A stretch of DNA of 64,000 nt from Corallococcus sp. EGB (GTDB taxonomy: Bacteria > Myxococcota > Myxococcia > Myxococcales > Myxococcaceae): assembly GCF_019968905.1 (NCBI RefSeq), contig NZ_CP079946.1:7103356-7167355 (forward strand), read 5' to 3'. A program made the translations under genes and the position numbers. Positions 42,312-53,600 of this stretch are shown here, piece by piece; position 1 is the stretch's first letter; every line of letters starts with the position of its first letter. The notes under the pieces were generated by a model, which saw only the letters and a program-made list of their open reading frames with translations, ran no database searches and was not told the DNA's origin.

Positions 42312-42452
42312 GGCGCGACTCTGGCGCGCAGACGACAGGCGCCATCAGAAAGCCTCCCCCATCCGGCCTACCTCCAGCGTAAGGTCCCGCGTTCCTCCCG
42401 GGACCGTCCGCTCCAGCACAGGGGCGCGTCCCGGCAACGAAAGGGTCCGCGC

Positions 42453-43814
42453 ATGCGCCGCCTGTTGCCCCTCCTGCTGCTGCTCCTGATGCCGGCGCTG
42501 CCGGCGCTGGCACAGCAGCCTTCAGACGCCTCCCGCTTCTTCCCCTACACGATGAACACCACGCGCCTGCCCAACGGGCTCACCGTGGTGCGCGTGCCGT
42601 TCAACTCGCCCGGCATCGTCGCGTACGTCACCGCCGTGCGCGTGGGCTCGCGCAACGAGGTGGAGCCCGGGCGCACCGGCTTCGCCCACTTCTTCGAACA
42701 CATGATGTTCAAGGGGACGAAGGCGAACCCGGAGGGCCAGCGCGAGCGCATCCTCGGCGGCTTCGGCTTCGACGACAACGCCTTCACCACCGACGACATC
42801 ACCGTGTATCAGGTGTACGGCCCCACCGCCGGCCTGGAGAAGCTCATCAACCTGGAGGCGGACCGCTTCCAGCACCTGGAGTACTCCGAGCCGTCCTTCC
42901 AGACGGAGGCGCTCGCCGTCCTGGGCGAGTACCACAAGAACGCCGCGGGCCCGGACCTGAAGCTGGAGGAGGCCCTGGCGAAGACGGCCTTCACCCGCCA
43001 CACGTACCAGCACACCACGCTCGGCTTCTACGAGGACGTCAAGGCCATGCCCCAGGCGTATGCGTACAGCCGCTCGTTCTTCGAGCGCTGGTACACGCCC
43101 GCCAACACCCTCATCTTCATCGTCGGTGACTTCAACGACGCGCAGGTGGTCGCCCAGGTGACGAAGGCCTACGGCAACTGGCAGCCCAAGCCCACCAACG
43201 TCACCATCCCCACCGAGCCCGAGCAGACGAAGCAGCGCTCCGTCCACGTGGACTGGCCGCAGCCCACCCAGCCGCGCCACGTGCTCGCGTGGCACACGCC
43301 CGCGGCCCGCGCGGACACCCCCGACGCCTCCATCCAGGCCATCCTCGCCGAGTACCTCGTGGGCGACACCAGCCCCGCGTACAAGGAGCTGGTGCTGGAG
43401 AAGCAGTACGTGGAGTCGGTGAACGTCTACACCACGCCCCACCGCGACCCGTACCTCTTCCCCATCGACGTCACGCTCCAGGACGAGAAGTACCGCGCCG
43501 ACGTGGACGCCGTGCTGCGCCGCGAGGTGAAGACCCTGGCCGACGGCAAGGTGGACCCCGCGCGCGTGAAGGCCATCCAGGACCACCTGCGCTACGGCCT
43601 GCTGATGGACATGGAGACGCCGCGCGACGTGGCCATCGACCTGGCCCTCTACGCGGGCGTGATGGGCCGCCCGGATGCGCTCGCCAGCTACCTGAAGTTC
43701 CTGGGCACCGTGACGCCCCAGCAGCTCACCACGTTCGCGAAGAAGTACCTCAAGGACACCAACCTCACCGTCCTCACCCTCACCCCCAAGGTCTCCGCCG
43801 GAGGGACGCCGTGA
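42453..43814 (+). CDS. M16-family zinc peptidase, catalytically competent subunit
   Basis: A 453-aa exported peptidase. The signal peptide is LLPLLLLLLMPALPALA. The inverted zinc motif HFFEH (79-83) and the downstream acidic ligand region (TEALAVLGEYHKN) are intact, as in pitrilysin and processing-peptidase beta subunits. It shares TGATG with the next gene, an M16 homologue lacking the zinc motif, so the two probably form a periplasmic heterodimer that degrades oligopeptides. AAAGGG lies before the ATG. Confidence 0.92.
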   Translation: MRRLLPLLLLLLMPALPALAQQPSDASRFFPYTMNTTRLPNGLTVVRVPFNSPGIVAYVTAVRVGSRNEVEPGRTGFAHFFEHMMFKGTKANPEGQRERILGGFGFDDNAFTTDDITVYQVYGPTAGLEKLINLEADRFQHLEYSEPSFQTEALAVLGEYHKNAAGPDLKLEEALAKTAFTRHTYQHTTLGFYEDVKAMPQAYAYSRSFFERWYTPANTLIFIVGDFNDAQVVAQVTKAYGNWQPKPTNVTIPTEPEQTKQRSVHVDWPQPTQPRHVLAWHTPAARADTPDASIQAILAEYLVGDTSPAYKELVLEKQYVESVNVYTTPHRDPYLFPIDVTLQDEKYRADVDAVLRREVKTLADGKVDPARVKAIQDHLRYGLLMDMETPRDVAIDLALYAGVMGRPDALASYLKFLGTVTPQQLTTFAKKYLKDTNLTVLTLTPKVSAGGTP

Positions 43815-45415
43815 TGAAGACCCACGCCACCGTGTCGCTTGTCCTGGCCGCCGCGCTGTCGCTCGCCGGCTGCGCCTCCGCGCCCAAGCCCGCTCCGGAG
43901 GCTCCGCCGCCGCCCCCGCCCGAGAAGCCCGCGCCCCTGGAGGCGGAGCCGGGCGCCGTGCCCGCGGTGCCGCTGAAGCAGCCACAGCCGATGCAGCTCG
44001 TGGTGCAGGCCCGGCCGGACACGCCGATCGTCAGCCTGCGGCTCGTCTTCCACACGGGCTCCATCGACGACCCGAAGGGCAAGGAGGGGCTCACCGCCCT
44101 CACCGCGAAGCTGATGGCGGAGGGCGGCACGCAGAAGCTCACCGCCGCGCAGCTCCTGGAAGCGCTCTACCCCATGGCCGCGGAGCTCAAGGTCTTCACC
44201 GACAAGGAGATGACCACCCTCTCCGGCCGCGTCCACCAGGACTACCTGCCCGCGTTCCTGGAGATCTTCACCGACACGCTGCTCGCGCCGCGCTTCGACT
44301 CCGCGGAGTTCGAGCGCCAGCGCGCCAACGCGCTCAACGCCGTGCGCAACGGCCTGCGCAGCGAGGACGACGAGACGCTGGGCAAGGTGGGCCTGGACGC
44401 GCTGCTCTACGCGGGGCACCCCTACGCCCACTTCACCGGCGGCACCGTGCAGGGGCTGCAGTCCCTCACGCTGGAGGACGTGAAGGCGCACGCGCGCCGC
44501 GTCTTCACGCAGGACCGGCTCGTCATCGGGCTCGCGGGCCCGGTGGATGCGAAGCTCCAGCAGACCGTCACCTCGCGCCTGGGCGCGCTGCCCGCCACGG
44601 GCGCGCCCCGGGTGGAGCTGCCCCCCGTGCCGTCGTCCGCGGGGCGCACGCTCATCCTCCAGAAGCCCGCGCTCTCCACCGCCGTGAGCATGGGCTTCGT
44701 CACGCCGCTGCGCCGCGGAGACCCGGACTTCTTCCCCGTGGCGTTCGCGCTGTCGAACCTGGGCGAGCACCGCCAGTTCATCGGCGTGCTCTTCAACGAG
44801 CTGCGGGAGCAGCGCGGCCTCAATTACGGCGACTACGCCTACGCCGAGCACTTCATCGAGGACCGGGGCAACGGCACCTTCAACCGCACCAACCTGGTGC
44901 GCACGCAGCAGGACATCTCGCTCTGGCTGCGTCCCGTGGTGCCCGCCAACGCCGTGTTCGCCACGCGTGGCGCGGTGTACTTCCTGGAGCGCATGTCGAA
45001 GGAGCCCCTCTCGCAGGACCGCTTCGACCTGGTCCGCGGCTTCCTCCAGGGCTACACGCGCCTGTGGGAGCAGACGGACCAGCGGCGGCTGGGCTACGCC
45101 ATCGACTCGCTCTACTACGGCACGCCGGACTTCCTGGACGCGTACCGCGAGGCGCTGAAGACGATGACGCCGGAGTCCGTGCAGGCCGCCGTGCGCCGCC
45201 AGCTCCCGCCGGAGAAGCTGGCGTTCGTCTACGTGACGGAGGACGCGCAGGGGCTGACGCAGCAGCTGAAGTCAGGCGCGCCATCGCCCATCACCTATGC
45301 GTCGCCCAAGACGCCGGAGCTGCTCAAGCTGGATGAGACGCTCATCCAGCAGAAGCTGCCGGTGCGCCCGGACGCCATCCAGGTCGTCCCGGCGGCGCAG
45401 TTCATGGAGCGCTGA
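43814..45415 (+). CDS. M16-family inactive partner subunit, lipoprotein
   Basis: A 533-aa lipoprotein (lipobox SLAGC) with a long Pro/Ala/Glu linker. It has the M16 fold (PIVSLRLVFHTGSIDDPKGKEGLTALTAKLMAEGG) but at the zinc-motif position there is no HxxEH, so it should be non-catalytic, like the alpha subunit of mitochondrial processing peptidase. The gly-rich region RTNLVRTQQDI and the second domain (PALSTAVSMGFVTPL) are kept. It starts one base inside the previous stop. The lipid anchor may hold the pair at the membrane. Ended by a hairpin at 45429. Confidence 0.9.
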   Translation: MKTHATVSLVLAAALSLAGCASAPKPAPEAPPPPPPEKPAPLEAEPGAVPAVPLKQPQPMQLVVQARPDTPIVSLRLVFHTGSIDDPKGKEGLTALTAKLMAEGGTQKLTAAQLLEALYPMAAELKVFTDKEMTTLSGRVHQDYLPAFLEIFTDTLLAPRFDSAEFERQRANALNAVRNGLRSEDDETLGKVGLDALLYAGHPYAHFTGGTVQGLQSLTLEDVKAHARRVFTQDRLVIGLAGPVDAKLQQTVTSRLGALPATGAPRVELPPVPSSAGRTLILQKPALSTAVSMGFVTPLRRGDPDFFPVAFALSNLGEHRQFIGVLFNELREQRGLNYGDYAYAEHFIEDRGNGTFNRTNLVRTQQDISLWLRPVVPANAVFATRGAVYFLERMSKEPLSQDRFDLVRGFLQGYTRLWEQTDQRRLGYAIDSLYYGTPDFLDAYREALKTMTPESVQAAVRRQLPPEKLAFVYVTEDAQGLTQQLKSGAPSPITYASPKTPELLKLDETLIQQKLPVRPDAIQVVPAAQFMER

Positions 45416-45428
45416 GGTCCGCGCTCCT

Positions 45429-45459
45429 CCCGGCGCTCGAGCTCTTTTCGAGCGCCGGG
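45429..45459 (+). terminator. 12-bp perfect hairpin behind the M16 pair
   Basis: CCCGGCGCTCGA and TCGAGCGCCGGG pair perfectly around a 7-base loop, 14 bases past the stop at 45415. T's lie in the loop, not behind the stem. Confidence 0.65.
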
Positions 45460-45602
45460 GCAGCCTGGAAGTGTGTCTTGAGCAACACCCCCTGAAACAC
45501 AGCCACGCATCCCGCATGTGTAGAAATGGCATGGAGCTGTAGCGCGCACGCGGAGGGTGGGTTTTCTTCCGGCGGGAGGAGGTGGGTGCTAAGAGCCTCA
45601 GG

Positions 45603-47480
45603 ATGCAATGCCCCGACTCCGAACCTTCGTGGAGCCGGTCCGCGTGCGGCGCGGCCCTGCGACTCGCGCTCCTGGGCCTGCTGCTCACCACGGCAGCGGC
45701 CCACGCCCAGCCAGACCCCTTCTCCCGCGGCTTCGACGCCGTCCCGGTGAAACCGACGCCCGCGCAGGACAGCGGCATTGGACTGGAGGGCGCCACCGTG
45801 GAGCCGGTGGGCAGCTACCGGGGCGCGCTGCTCCTGGACTTCAACTGGCGAATCCTCGCGTTGAAGCTGGGTGACGACAAGCTGGGGGACCTGCTGCCGT
45901 ACCGGCTGGACGCGCACCTGCTGTTCTCCTACCAGTTGCTGGAGCGGTTGGAGCTGGGCGTGGACCTGCCCGTCACGCTGGTGCAGGGCGACAACTTCTC
46001 GCTCCTCGGGGACGCGCTGAACTCCCCGAACTTCCCCGGCGCCGCGGGCGTGAGCAGCACCACGCTGGGCGACATCCGCGTGCTGCCGCGCGTGAGCCTG
46101 CTCAACCCGAACCACTTCCCGGTGGGGCTCTCGCTGGTGGCGGAGGTGCGGCTGCCCACGGGCAGCGCGCAGAGCTTCACGGGTGAGCGCGGCGTGGTCG
46201 TGGCCCCGCGCCTGGCGGTGGAGCGGAAGTTCGGCCCGGTGCGCGTGCTGGGCAACGCGGGCGTGCTGATCCGCCCCGCCGCGCAGTACCTCAACCTGCG
46301 CGTGGACGACGAGCTGACGCTGGGCGCGGGCGGCATCGTGGACCTGCCTGACATCAGCCGGCTGCACGAGGTGAAGGCCACCGCGGAGATGCACCTGCGC
46401 ACGCCGCTGGCGCGCCCCTTCAACTTCGACCAGGCGGCTTCGCTCAAGTCGCCGTGGGAGCTGTTGGTGGGCGCTCGCGCGAAGGTGTGGGGCGACTGGG
46501 GCGTGGAGCTGGACGTGGGCCGCGGCCTCAACGCCACCACTGGCTACGGCCGCGAGGCCCTGCGGGTGATGCTGGCCGTGCGCTACGACAAGACCTTCAA
46601 GGACGAGGGCCCGGACTCGGACGGCGACGGCGTGCCCGACGTGCGCGACCGCTGCCCCACGCTGCCCGAGGACAAGGACGGCTTCGCGGACGAAGACGGC
46701 TGCCCGGATCCGGACAACGACGGCGATGGCGTGGCGGACGGCGAGGACGCGTGCCCCAACAAGCCCGGCCCGAAGGAGAACAAGGGCTGCCCGGTGGAGC
46801 CGGACAAGGACACCGACGGCGACGGCGTCGTCGACCGGCTGGACAAGTGCCCGCTGGTGCCCGGCCCGAAGGACTTCGACGGCTGCCCGGACACGGACCT
46901 CGACGAGATTCCGGACGGCGAGGACGACTGCCCCGACGTGGCCGGACCGCCGGAGAACAACGGCTGCCCGTACGACGCCCCGCCCTACGTGGTGGTGGAG
47001 TCCGACCGCATCCGCATCAAGGGCAACATCCTCTTCGAGACCGGCTCCGCGATCATCCAGAAGCAGTCGTACCCGCTGCTGGACGAGGTGGCGACGGTGC
47101 TCAACAAGAACCCGACGCTGGGGCCGGTGCAGATTGAAGGGCACACGGACAACAAGGGCTCGCGCGCGCTGAACATGGACCTGTCCAACCGGCGCGCGAA
47201 GTCGGTGCTCGACTACCTGGTGAAGAAGGGCATCGACCGCAAGCGCCTCACGTCCGAGGGCTTCGGGTTCGACCGGCCCATCGCCAGCAACGACACGGCC
47301 CTGGGCCGCGCGAAGAACCGGCGCGTGGACTTCAAGCTGGTGAAGTCGGAGGTGGAGACCGGGCCGAAGGAGACGGTGGTGCCCCACGGCCAGCCGCCGC
47401 CGCCCGGCACCGAGCCCGTCCCCGGCCCCGGCGCGCCTCCCGCGACGCCCGCGCCGGGCACGCCAGCCGGCAAGAAGTAA
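45603..47480 (+). CDS. OmpA-family outer-membrane protein with thrombospondin type 3 repeats
   Basis: About 625 aa. The signal peptide (LALLGLLLTTAAAHA) leads a beta-barrel-like region of about 300 residues, then a calcium-binding TSP3 region (DSDGDGVPDVRDRCP, DNDGDGVADGEDACP, DTDGDGVVDRLDKCP, DLDEIPDGEDDCP) with paired Cys, then a peptidoglycan-binding OmpA domain (ILFETGSAIIQKQ, IEGHTDNKGS, NRRAKSVLDYL, GRAKNRRVDF) and a Pro-rich tail. It should link the outer membrane to the cell wall. ATG 45603 is preferred; GTG 45582 overlaps a GGAGGAGG run, which is too close to act for it. Single gene. Confidence 0.9.
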   Translation: MQCPDSEPSWSRSACGAALRLALLGLLLTTAAAHAQPDPFSRGFDAVPVKPTPAQDSGIGLEGATVEPVGSYRGALLLDFNWRILALKLGDDKLGDLLPYRLDAHLLFSYQLLERLELGVDLPVTLVQGDNFSLLGDALNSPNFPGAAGVSSTTLGDIRVLPRVSLLNPNHFPVGLSLVAEVRLPTGSAQSFTGERGVVVAPRLAVERKFGPVRVLGNAGVLIRPAAQYLNLRVDDELTLGAGGIVDLPDISRLHEVKATAEMHLRTPLARPFNFDQAASLKSPWELLVGARAKVWGDWGVELDVGRGLNATTGYGREALRVMLAVRYDKTFKDEGPDSDGDGVPDVRDRCPTLPEDKDGFADEDGCPDPDNDGDGVADGEDACPNKPGPKENKGCPVEPDKDTDGDGVVDRLDKCPLVPGPKDFDGCPDTDLDEIPDGEDDCPDVAGPPENNGCPYDAPPYVVVESDRIRIKGNILFETGSAIIQKQSYPLLDEVATVLNKNPTLGPVQIEGHTDNKGSRALNMDLSNRRAKSVLDYLVKKGIDRKRLTSEGFGFDRPIASNDTALGRAKNRRVDFKLVKSEVETGPKETVVPHGQPPPPGTEPVPGPGAPPATPAPGTPAGKK

Positions 47481-47489
47481 CCCGCGCCG

Positions 47490-47519
47490 TTGGGACGGCC
47501 CCTCCCCGGGCCGTCCCAA
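47490..47519 (+). terminator. 12-bp perfect hairpin behind the OmpA gene
   Basis: TTGGGACGGCCC and GGGCCGTCCCAA pair perfectly with a 6-base loop, 9 bases past the stop. No T-run behind it. Confidence 0.7.
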
Positions 47520-47698
47520 ATCACCGGCATTGTTTCTCCTCCGGGTGGCGGGAGGACTGGGGCGAAATGCCCCGCCCGCGCGTCGTCGTCCCGCGCCGCA
47601 CGACGCGCCTGGTCGGGCGCGCTGCGTCGAAATTCTCGGGAATATCGCCGTGGGTCGCTTTTACCCAGTGACCCGCGCTGACCGGATATTCTCGAAAC

Positions 47699-50600
47699 AT
47701 GGGGACATTTGAAGGGGAAGGTATTGGCGCGGAGCTGACCCCGGAGCAGAAGCGGGCGCGGCTGGCGGAGCTGTTGCGCGGCAAGGTCCGCCCCACGCAT
47801 GCACCGGTGTCCTTCAGCCAGGAGCGCATGTGGTTCCAGGACCGCCTGAGCCCGGGCAGCGCGGCCTTCAACATCCCGGTGCGCGTGCGGTTCTCCGGCG
47901 TGCTCGACGTGGCGGTGCTGCGCGCCAGCCTCCAGGCGCTGGTGCGGCGTCACGCGCCGCTGCGCACCACGTTCATCGAACAGGATGGCCGGCCGCTGCA
48001 GCACATCGCGCCGGCGATGGAGCTCGCGCTGGCGCTGGTGGACCTGCAGTCGCTGCCCGCTCCCGAGCGGGAGGCCGAGTCCCTGCGGCTCATCACGGAG
48101 GAGGCGCGCCGGCCCTTCGACCTGGAGAAGGGGCCGCTGCTGCGCACCGTGCTGTACCGGCTGGACGCGCTGGAGCACGTGCTGTTGCTCAAGCTGCACC
48201 ACATCATCACGGACGGCTGGTCCATGGGCGTGCTGGTGCGCGAGCTGAGCGCGCTGTACCCGGCGCTCGCGGAAGGGAGGCCTTCACCGCTGGCGCCGCT
48301 GCCCATGCAGTACGCCGACTATGCGGGCTGGCAGCGCGAGTTCCTGCGAGGCGAGGTGCTGGAGTCGCACCTGGCCTTCTGGCGCGGCCGGTTGGATCCG
48401 GACGCGGTGCTGGAGCTGCCCACGGACCGGCCCCGTCCGGCGGTCCTCTCCGGACGCGGCGCGCGCCTCCACGCGGTGCTGCCCGTGCCGCTGGTGGAGT
48501 CGCTCAAGGCGCTCGCGCTGGCGGAGGGCAACACGCTGTTCGGCGTATTGCTGGCGGGCTTCCAGGTGCTGCTGTCGCGTTACAGCGGCCAGCAGGACGT
48601 GGTGGTGGGCACGTCCGTGGCGGGCCGTGGCCGCGCGGAGCTGGAAGGGCTCATCGGGCTGTTCACCAACTACCTGGCCTTCCGCACGGACCTGTCCGGA
48701 CAGCCGTCCTTCCGCGAGCTGCTCGGCCGCGTGCGCGAGACGACGCTGGAGGCCTACGCGCACCAGGACGTGCCCTTCGAGAAGCTGGTGGACGCGCTGA
48801 AGCCGGAGCGCCAGCTGAGCGTGAATCCGCTCTTCCAGGTCGCGCTGACGCTGCAGAACGCGCCCCTGCCGCCGCTGCGGTTGCCGGGGCTCGTCCTGGA
48901 TGCGGAGCCGGTGGACAACCGCACCAGCAAGACGGACCTGTCGCTCATCGCCATGGAGGTGCCCCAGGGCATGCGCCTCACGGCGGAGTACAACACGGAC
49001 CTCTTCGACCCCGGCACCATGCAGCGGCTGCTCGCGCACCTGCGCACGCTGCTGGAGGGCGCGGTCGCGGATCCGGGCCGGCGCGTCGGTGACCTGCCCC
49101 TGATGGACGCGGCCGAGGCGGCGCGGCTCCAACGCGATTGGGCCGGAGATGCCGCGCCCTTCCCGGAGGACCGCTGCCTGCACACGCTCTTCGAGGCGCA
49201 GGCGCGGCGGACACCTGACGCCGTGGCCGTCCGGTTCCAGGGGCGGACGCTCACGTACGCGCAGCTGGACGCGCGCGCCAACCAGCTCGCGCACGCCCTG
49301 CGCCGCCGGGGCGTGGGGCCGGAGGTGCGGGTGGCCTTGAGCGTGGAGCGCTCGCTGGAGGTGGCCGTGGGGCTGCTCGGCATCCTCAAGGCGGGCGGCG
49401 CGTGGGTGCCCGTGGATCCGATGCTGCCTCGGGAGCGGCTGGCCTTCATGCTGGAGGACAGCGGCGCCACGGTGCTGGTGACGCAGGCTCCGCTGCTGGA
49501 GCGCTTCCCTGAGGGTGCTCGCGCCCGGGCGCTGTGCCTGGACGTGGAGGGGGAGCGGCTCGCGGCAAAGAGCGTGCTGGCGCCTGCCTCCGGCGTGGGG
49601 CCGCGGAACCTGGCATACGTGCTCTACACCTCCGGCAGCACGGGCACTCCCAAGGGAACCGCCATCGAGCACCGGGGCGTCTGCAACCTGGTCACGCATG
49701 AGGCCACGGCCTACGGCATCGGGCCGGGCAGCCGCGTGCTCCAGTTCGCCAGCCTGTCGTTCGACCTGTCGGTGGAGGAGATCTTCACCACGCTGTGCAG
49801 CGGCGCGACGCTGGTGCTGGCGCCGCGGGAAGACCTGATGCCGGGCGAGCCGCTGCGCACGCTGCTGCGCGACGAGGCCCTCACCGTGATCAGCCTCACG
49901 CCCGCGACGCTCGCGGCCACGGCGCCGGAGGGGCTGCCCGCGCTGCGGACCGTCATCTCGGGCGGTGAGGCGCTGCCTCCGGAGGTGGTGGCGCGGTGGG
50001 CGCCGGGCCGCACGTTCCTCAACACGTATGGCCCCACGGAGGCCACCGTGATGGCCACGCTCACCGGGTGCACGGCGGACGGCCGTGTGCCCTCCATCGG
50101 CCGGCCGCTGGCCAACGTGCGCGCGTACGTGCTGGATGCTCGGGGCGGGCTCGTGCCCGTGGGCGTGAAGGGTGAGCTGTACCTGGGCGGCGTGGGCGTG
50201 GCGCGAGGCTATTCGGGCCGGCCCTCGCTCACGGCCGAGCGCTTCGTACCGGATGCCTTCTCTGGCGAAGCGGGCGCGAGGCTGTACCGCACGGGCGACG
50301 TGGTGCGCTGGCGCGAGGACGGCACGCTGGAGTTCGTGGGCCGCGCGGACGCGCAGGTGAAGGTGCGCGGCTTCCGCATCGAACTGGGCGAGGTCGAGGC
50401 CGCGCTGGCGAAGCTGCCCCCGGTGCGTGACGCCGTGGTGGTGGCGCGCGAGGACGGGCCCGGCGGCAAGGGGCTGGTGGGCTACGTCGTGCTTCGCGAC
50501 GGTGTCACCGCCACCGGAACCGAGCTGCGGACGGCCCTCAAGGACGCCCTGCCCGAGTACATGGTGCCCTCCGCCGTCGTGGTGCTGCCCGCGCTCCCGC

Positions 50601-53600
50601 TCACGACCAACGGCAAGGTGGACCGCAAGGCCCTGCCGGCTCCGGACGTGGCGGGAAGCGATCCCCGGGAGTACGTGGCGCCACGCACCCCCACCGAGCA
50701 GCGCCTGGCGGGGCTGTGGCAGGAGCTGCTCGGCGTGACTCGCGTCGGAGCGAATGCTCACTTCTTCGACCTGGGTGGGCACTCGCTGTTGGCCACGCAG
50801 GCGCTCAGCCGGATCCGCCAGACCTTCACGGTGGACCTGCCCCTGCGGCGCCTGTTCGAGTCCCCCACGCTGGAGGCCGTGGCCCGCCTCATCGACGAGG
50901 CGCTCGCAGGCAAGGGGCCGCCGGCTGCGTCACCGACCAAGCCACGGGAGGCCCGTGCCCGGCCCGTGCCCATGGTTCCGCTGGAAGACGTCGCGCGTGA
51001 GTGGGCGGCCCGCGCCGCAGCGCAGCCGCGTGACACGGTGACGGTTCTCGCGGATGAACACCGTCAGCAGGTGCTGGTGGAGTGGAACGCGACCGCAGCC
51101 GAGTACCCGCGTGACTCCACGCTGCCATCAGTCTTCCAGCAGGTGGTGGCCCGCTTCCCGGAAAAGGTGGCCGTCGAGTTCGGGGATGCGCGCCTCACCT
51201 ACCGGGAGCTGGACGCACGCGCCAATCAGCTCGCGTGGCACCTGCGCTCACTGGGCGTCACCGCTGACGCGCGCGTGGCCGTGGCCCTGGAGCGCTCGCT
51301 GGACCTCGTCGTCTCCCTCGTCGCCATCCTCAAGGCCGGTGCGGCCTACGTACCGCTGGACCCTGCCTATCCACGCTCGCGCCTGGACGCGATGGTGGAG
51401 GATGCACGGCCTCACGTCCTCCTCACCTCTCGCGCGCTGCTCTCGCGGCTGCCTTGCGAGAACTTGCGGCCCGTCGTGCTGGAGGAACTGGCTCTCGACT
51501 CGCTGCCCACGCATGCGCCCTCCTCGGGCGCCCTGCCCCAGAGCCTCGCGTACATCGACTTCACCTCCGGCTCCACTGGCAGGCCCAAGGGCGTCGGCAC
51601 GCCTCACGCCGCCGTGCTCCGCACCCTCCTCGGTGTCGACTACGCTCGCTTTGGGCCCGATGAGACGCTGCTGCTCATGGCGCCCCTCGCCTTCGATGCC
51701 TCCACCCTGGAGGTCTGGGGCGCGCTGCTGCATGGCGCGAAGCTGGCCGTCTTCCCCGCCCACCCGCCGACGGACCCGCTTGAGTTGGAGCGCGTGTTGG
51801 TGCGCCACGGCGTGACGACGCTGTGGCTCACCGCGGGCTTCTTCTCCCAACTGGTGGACTCGCACCTGCCCGCGCTGCGCTCGCTGCGCCAGGTGCTCAC
51901 CGGTGGCGACGTCGTCTCCGCTCCTCACGTGCGTCGCGTGCTGGAGCTCCTGGGCCTCCCCGTCATCGCGGGCTATGGCCCCACCGAGACCACCGTCTTC
52001 GCCACCAGTCACCGCTTCACCCATGCCTCGCAGGTAGGTACGTCCGTCCCGCTGGGACGCCCCCTGGGCAACACCCAGGTGTACGTGCTGGATGCTTCGG
52101 GACACCCTCTTCCTCCGGGTGTCCAGGGAGAGCTCTACGTCGGGGGCGATGGACTGGCTCGCGGCTACGTGGGCCAGCCCGCCCTCACCGCGGAGCGCTT
52201 CGTCCCTGACCCGTTCTCCTCCACTCCTGGCGCGCGCCTCTACCGCACGGGCGACCTGGCCCGTTGGCGTGAGGACGGTGTGCTGGAGTTCCTCGGCCGC
52301 GCGGACGCACAGGTGAAGGTGCGCGGCTTCCGCATCGAGCTGCCTGAAATCGAAGCCGCCCTGCGCTCTCACCCTGACGTCCGCGAAGCCGTCGCAGTCG
52401 TCCGTGAGGACGTGCCCGGCGACAAGCGGCTCGTGGCCTACGTCGTCGCTGCCCCATCCCTGGACATGGCGGAGCTGCGCTCCTTCCTCAAGCACCGGCT
52501 GCCCGACTACATGGTGCCCTCGGCCCTGGGCCACCTCGACGCCCTGCCCCTCTCCTCCAACGGCAAGGTGGACCGCAGGGCCCTGCCGGCCCCCTCCACC
52601 TTCCAGACTCGCGCACGGACGCGCCCGGCGCGCACGGACACCGAGCGGCTGCTCACCACGCTCTGGGAAGAGGTCCTCCAGGCGGGCACCGTCGGCGCCG
52701 AGGACAACTTCTTCGACCTGGGCGGCAACTCGCTCAGCGCCACGCAGCTCCTCTCGCGCATCCGGCGCGCGTTCCAGGCGGAGCTGTCCATCGCGGACTT
52801 CTTCGCGGCCCCCACCGTGGAAGCCATTGCCCGGCGCCTGGAGTCCCAGGGCCCGGTGCGTCCCGCGTTGTCAGTGCCCTCGCTCAAGCCGGTGCCACGC
52901 GATGGCGGACTGCCCCTGTCCTTCGCCCAGCAGCGGCTGTGGTTCTTCGCGAAGCTGGAGCCCGACAGCACCGCGTACAACCTCCCGTTCGTCATGCGGC
53001 TCGAAGGAGCCCTGGACGTGCCCGCGCTCACTCGCGGCCTGCGCGACCTGCTCCAGCGCCATGAATCCCTGCGCACCACCTTCCGTGAGCAGGAGTCCGG
53101 CCCCGTCCAGGTCATCGCGTCCGCCCCCTCGCTGCCCGCCGCGTGGATGGACCTGAGCGCCCTGCCCGACGCGGAGCGCGCGCTCGGCACCATCCTCGAC
53201 GACGAGGCACGACAGGTCTTCGACCTGGAAGCCGGCCCGCTGTGGCGCGTCCTCGTGGTTCGCATGGACGAGCAACACCACCTGCTGCTGCTCACCATGC
53301 ACCACGTCATCTCCGACGCCTGGTCCATGGGCGTGCTGCTCCAGGAGCTGACCACGCTGTACGCCGCCCACGCCGAGAGCCGCGCCCCCCACCTGAAGCC
53401 GCTGCCCGTGCAGTACGCGGACTTCGCCGTCTGGCAGCGCGGCTGGCTGCGCGACGCGGCGCTGGAGTCGCAGCTCGGCTGGTGGCGCCAGCAACTGCAC
53501 GGCGCACCGAAGGCCCTGGAGCTGCCCACGGATCGCCCCCGGCCCGCGACACAGACCTTCCGTGGCGCTGTGGTGCCCTTCCAGTTCTCGCGTGAGCTGT

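Noticed and set aside
53300-53320. C2 motif HHVISDA with Ala in place of the final Gly, considered as an inactive C domain
   Set aside because: The second His and the Asp are intact; Gly to Ala at the last position also occurs in working domains, so this alone is not evidence of loss.
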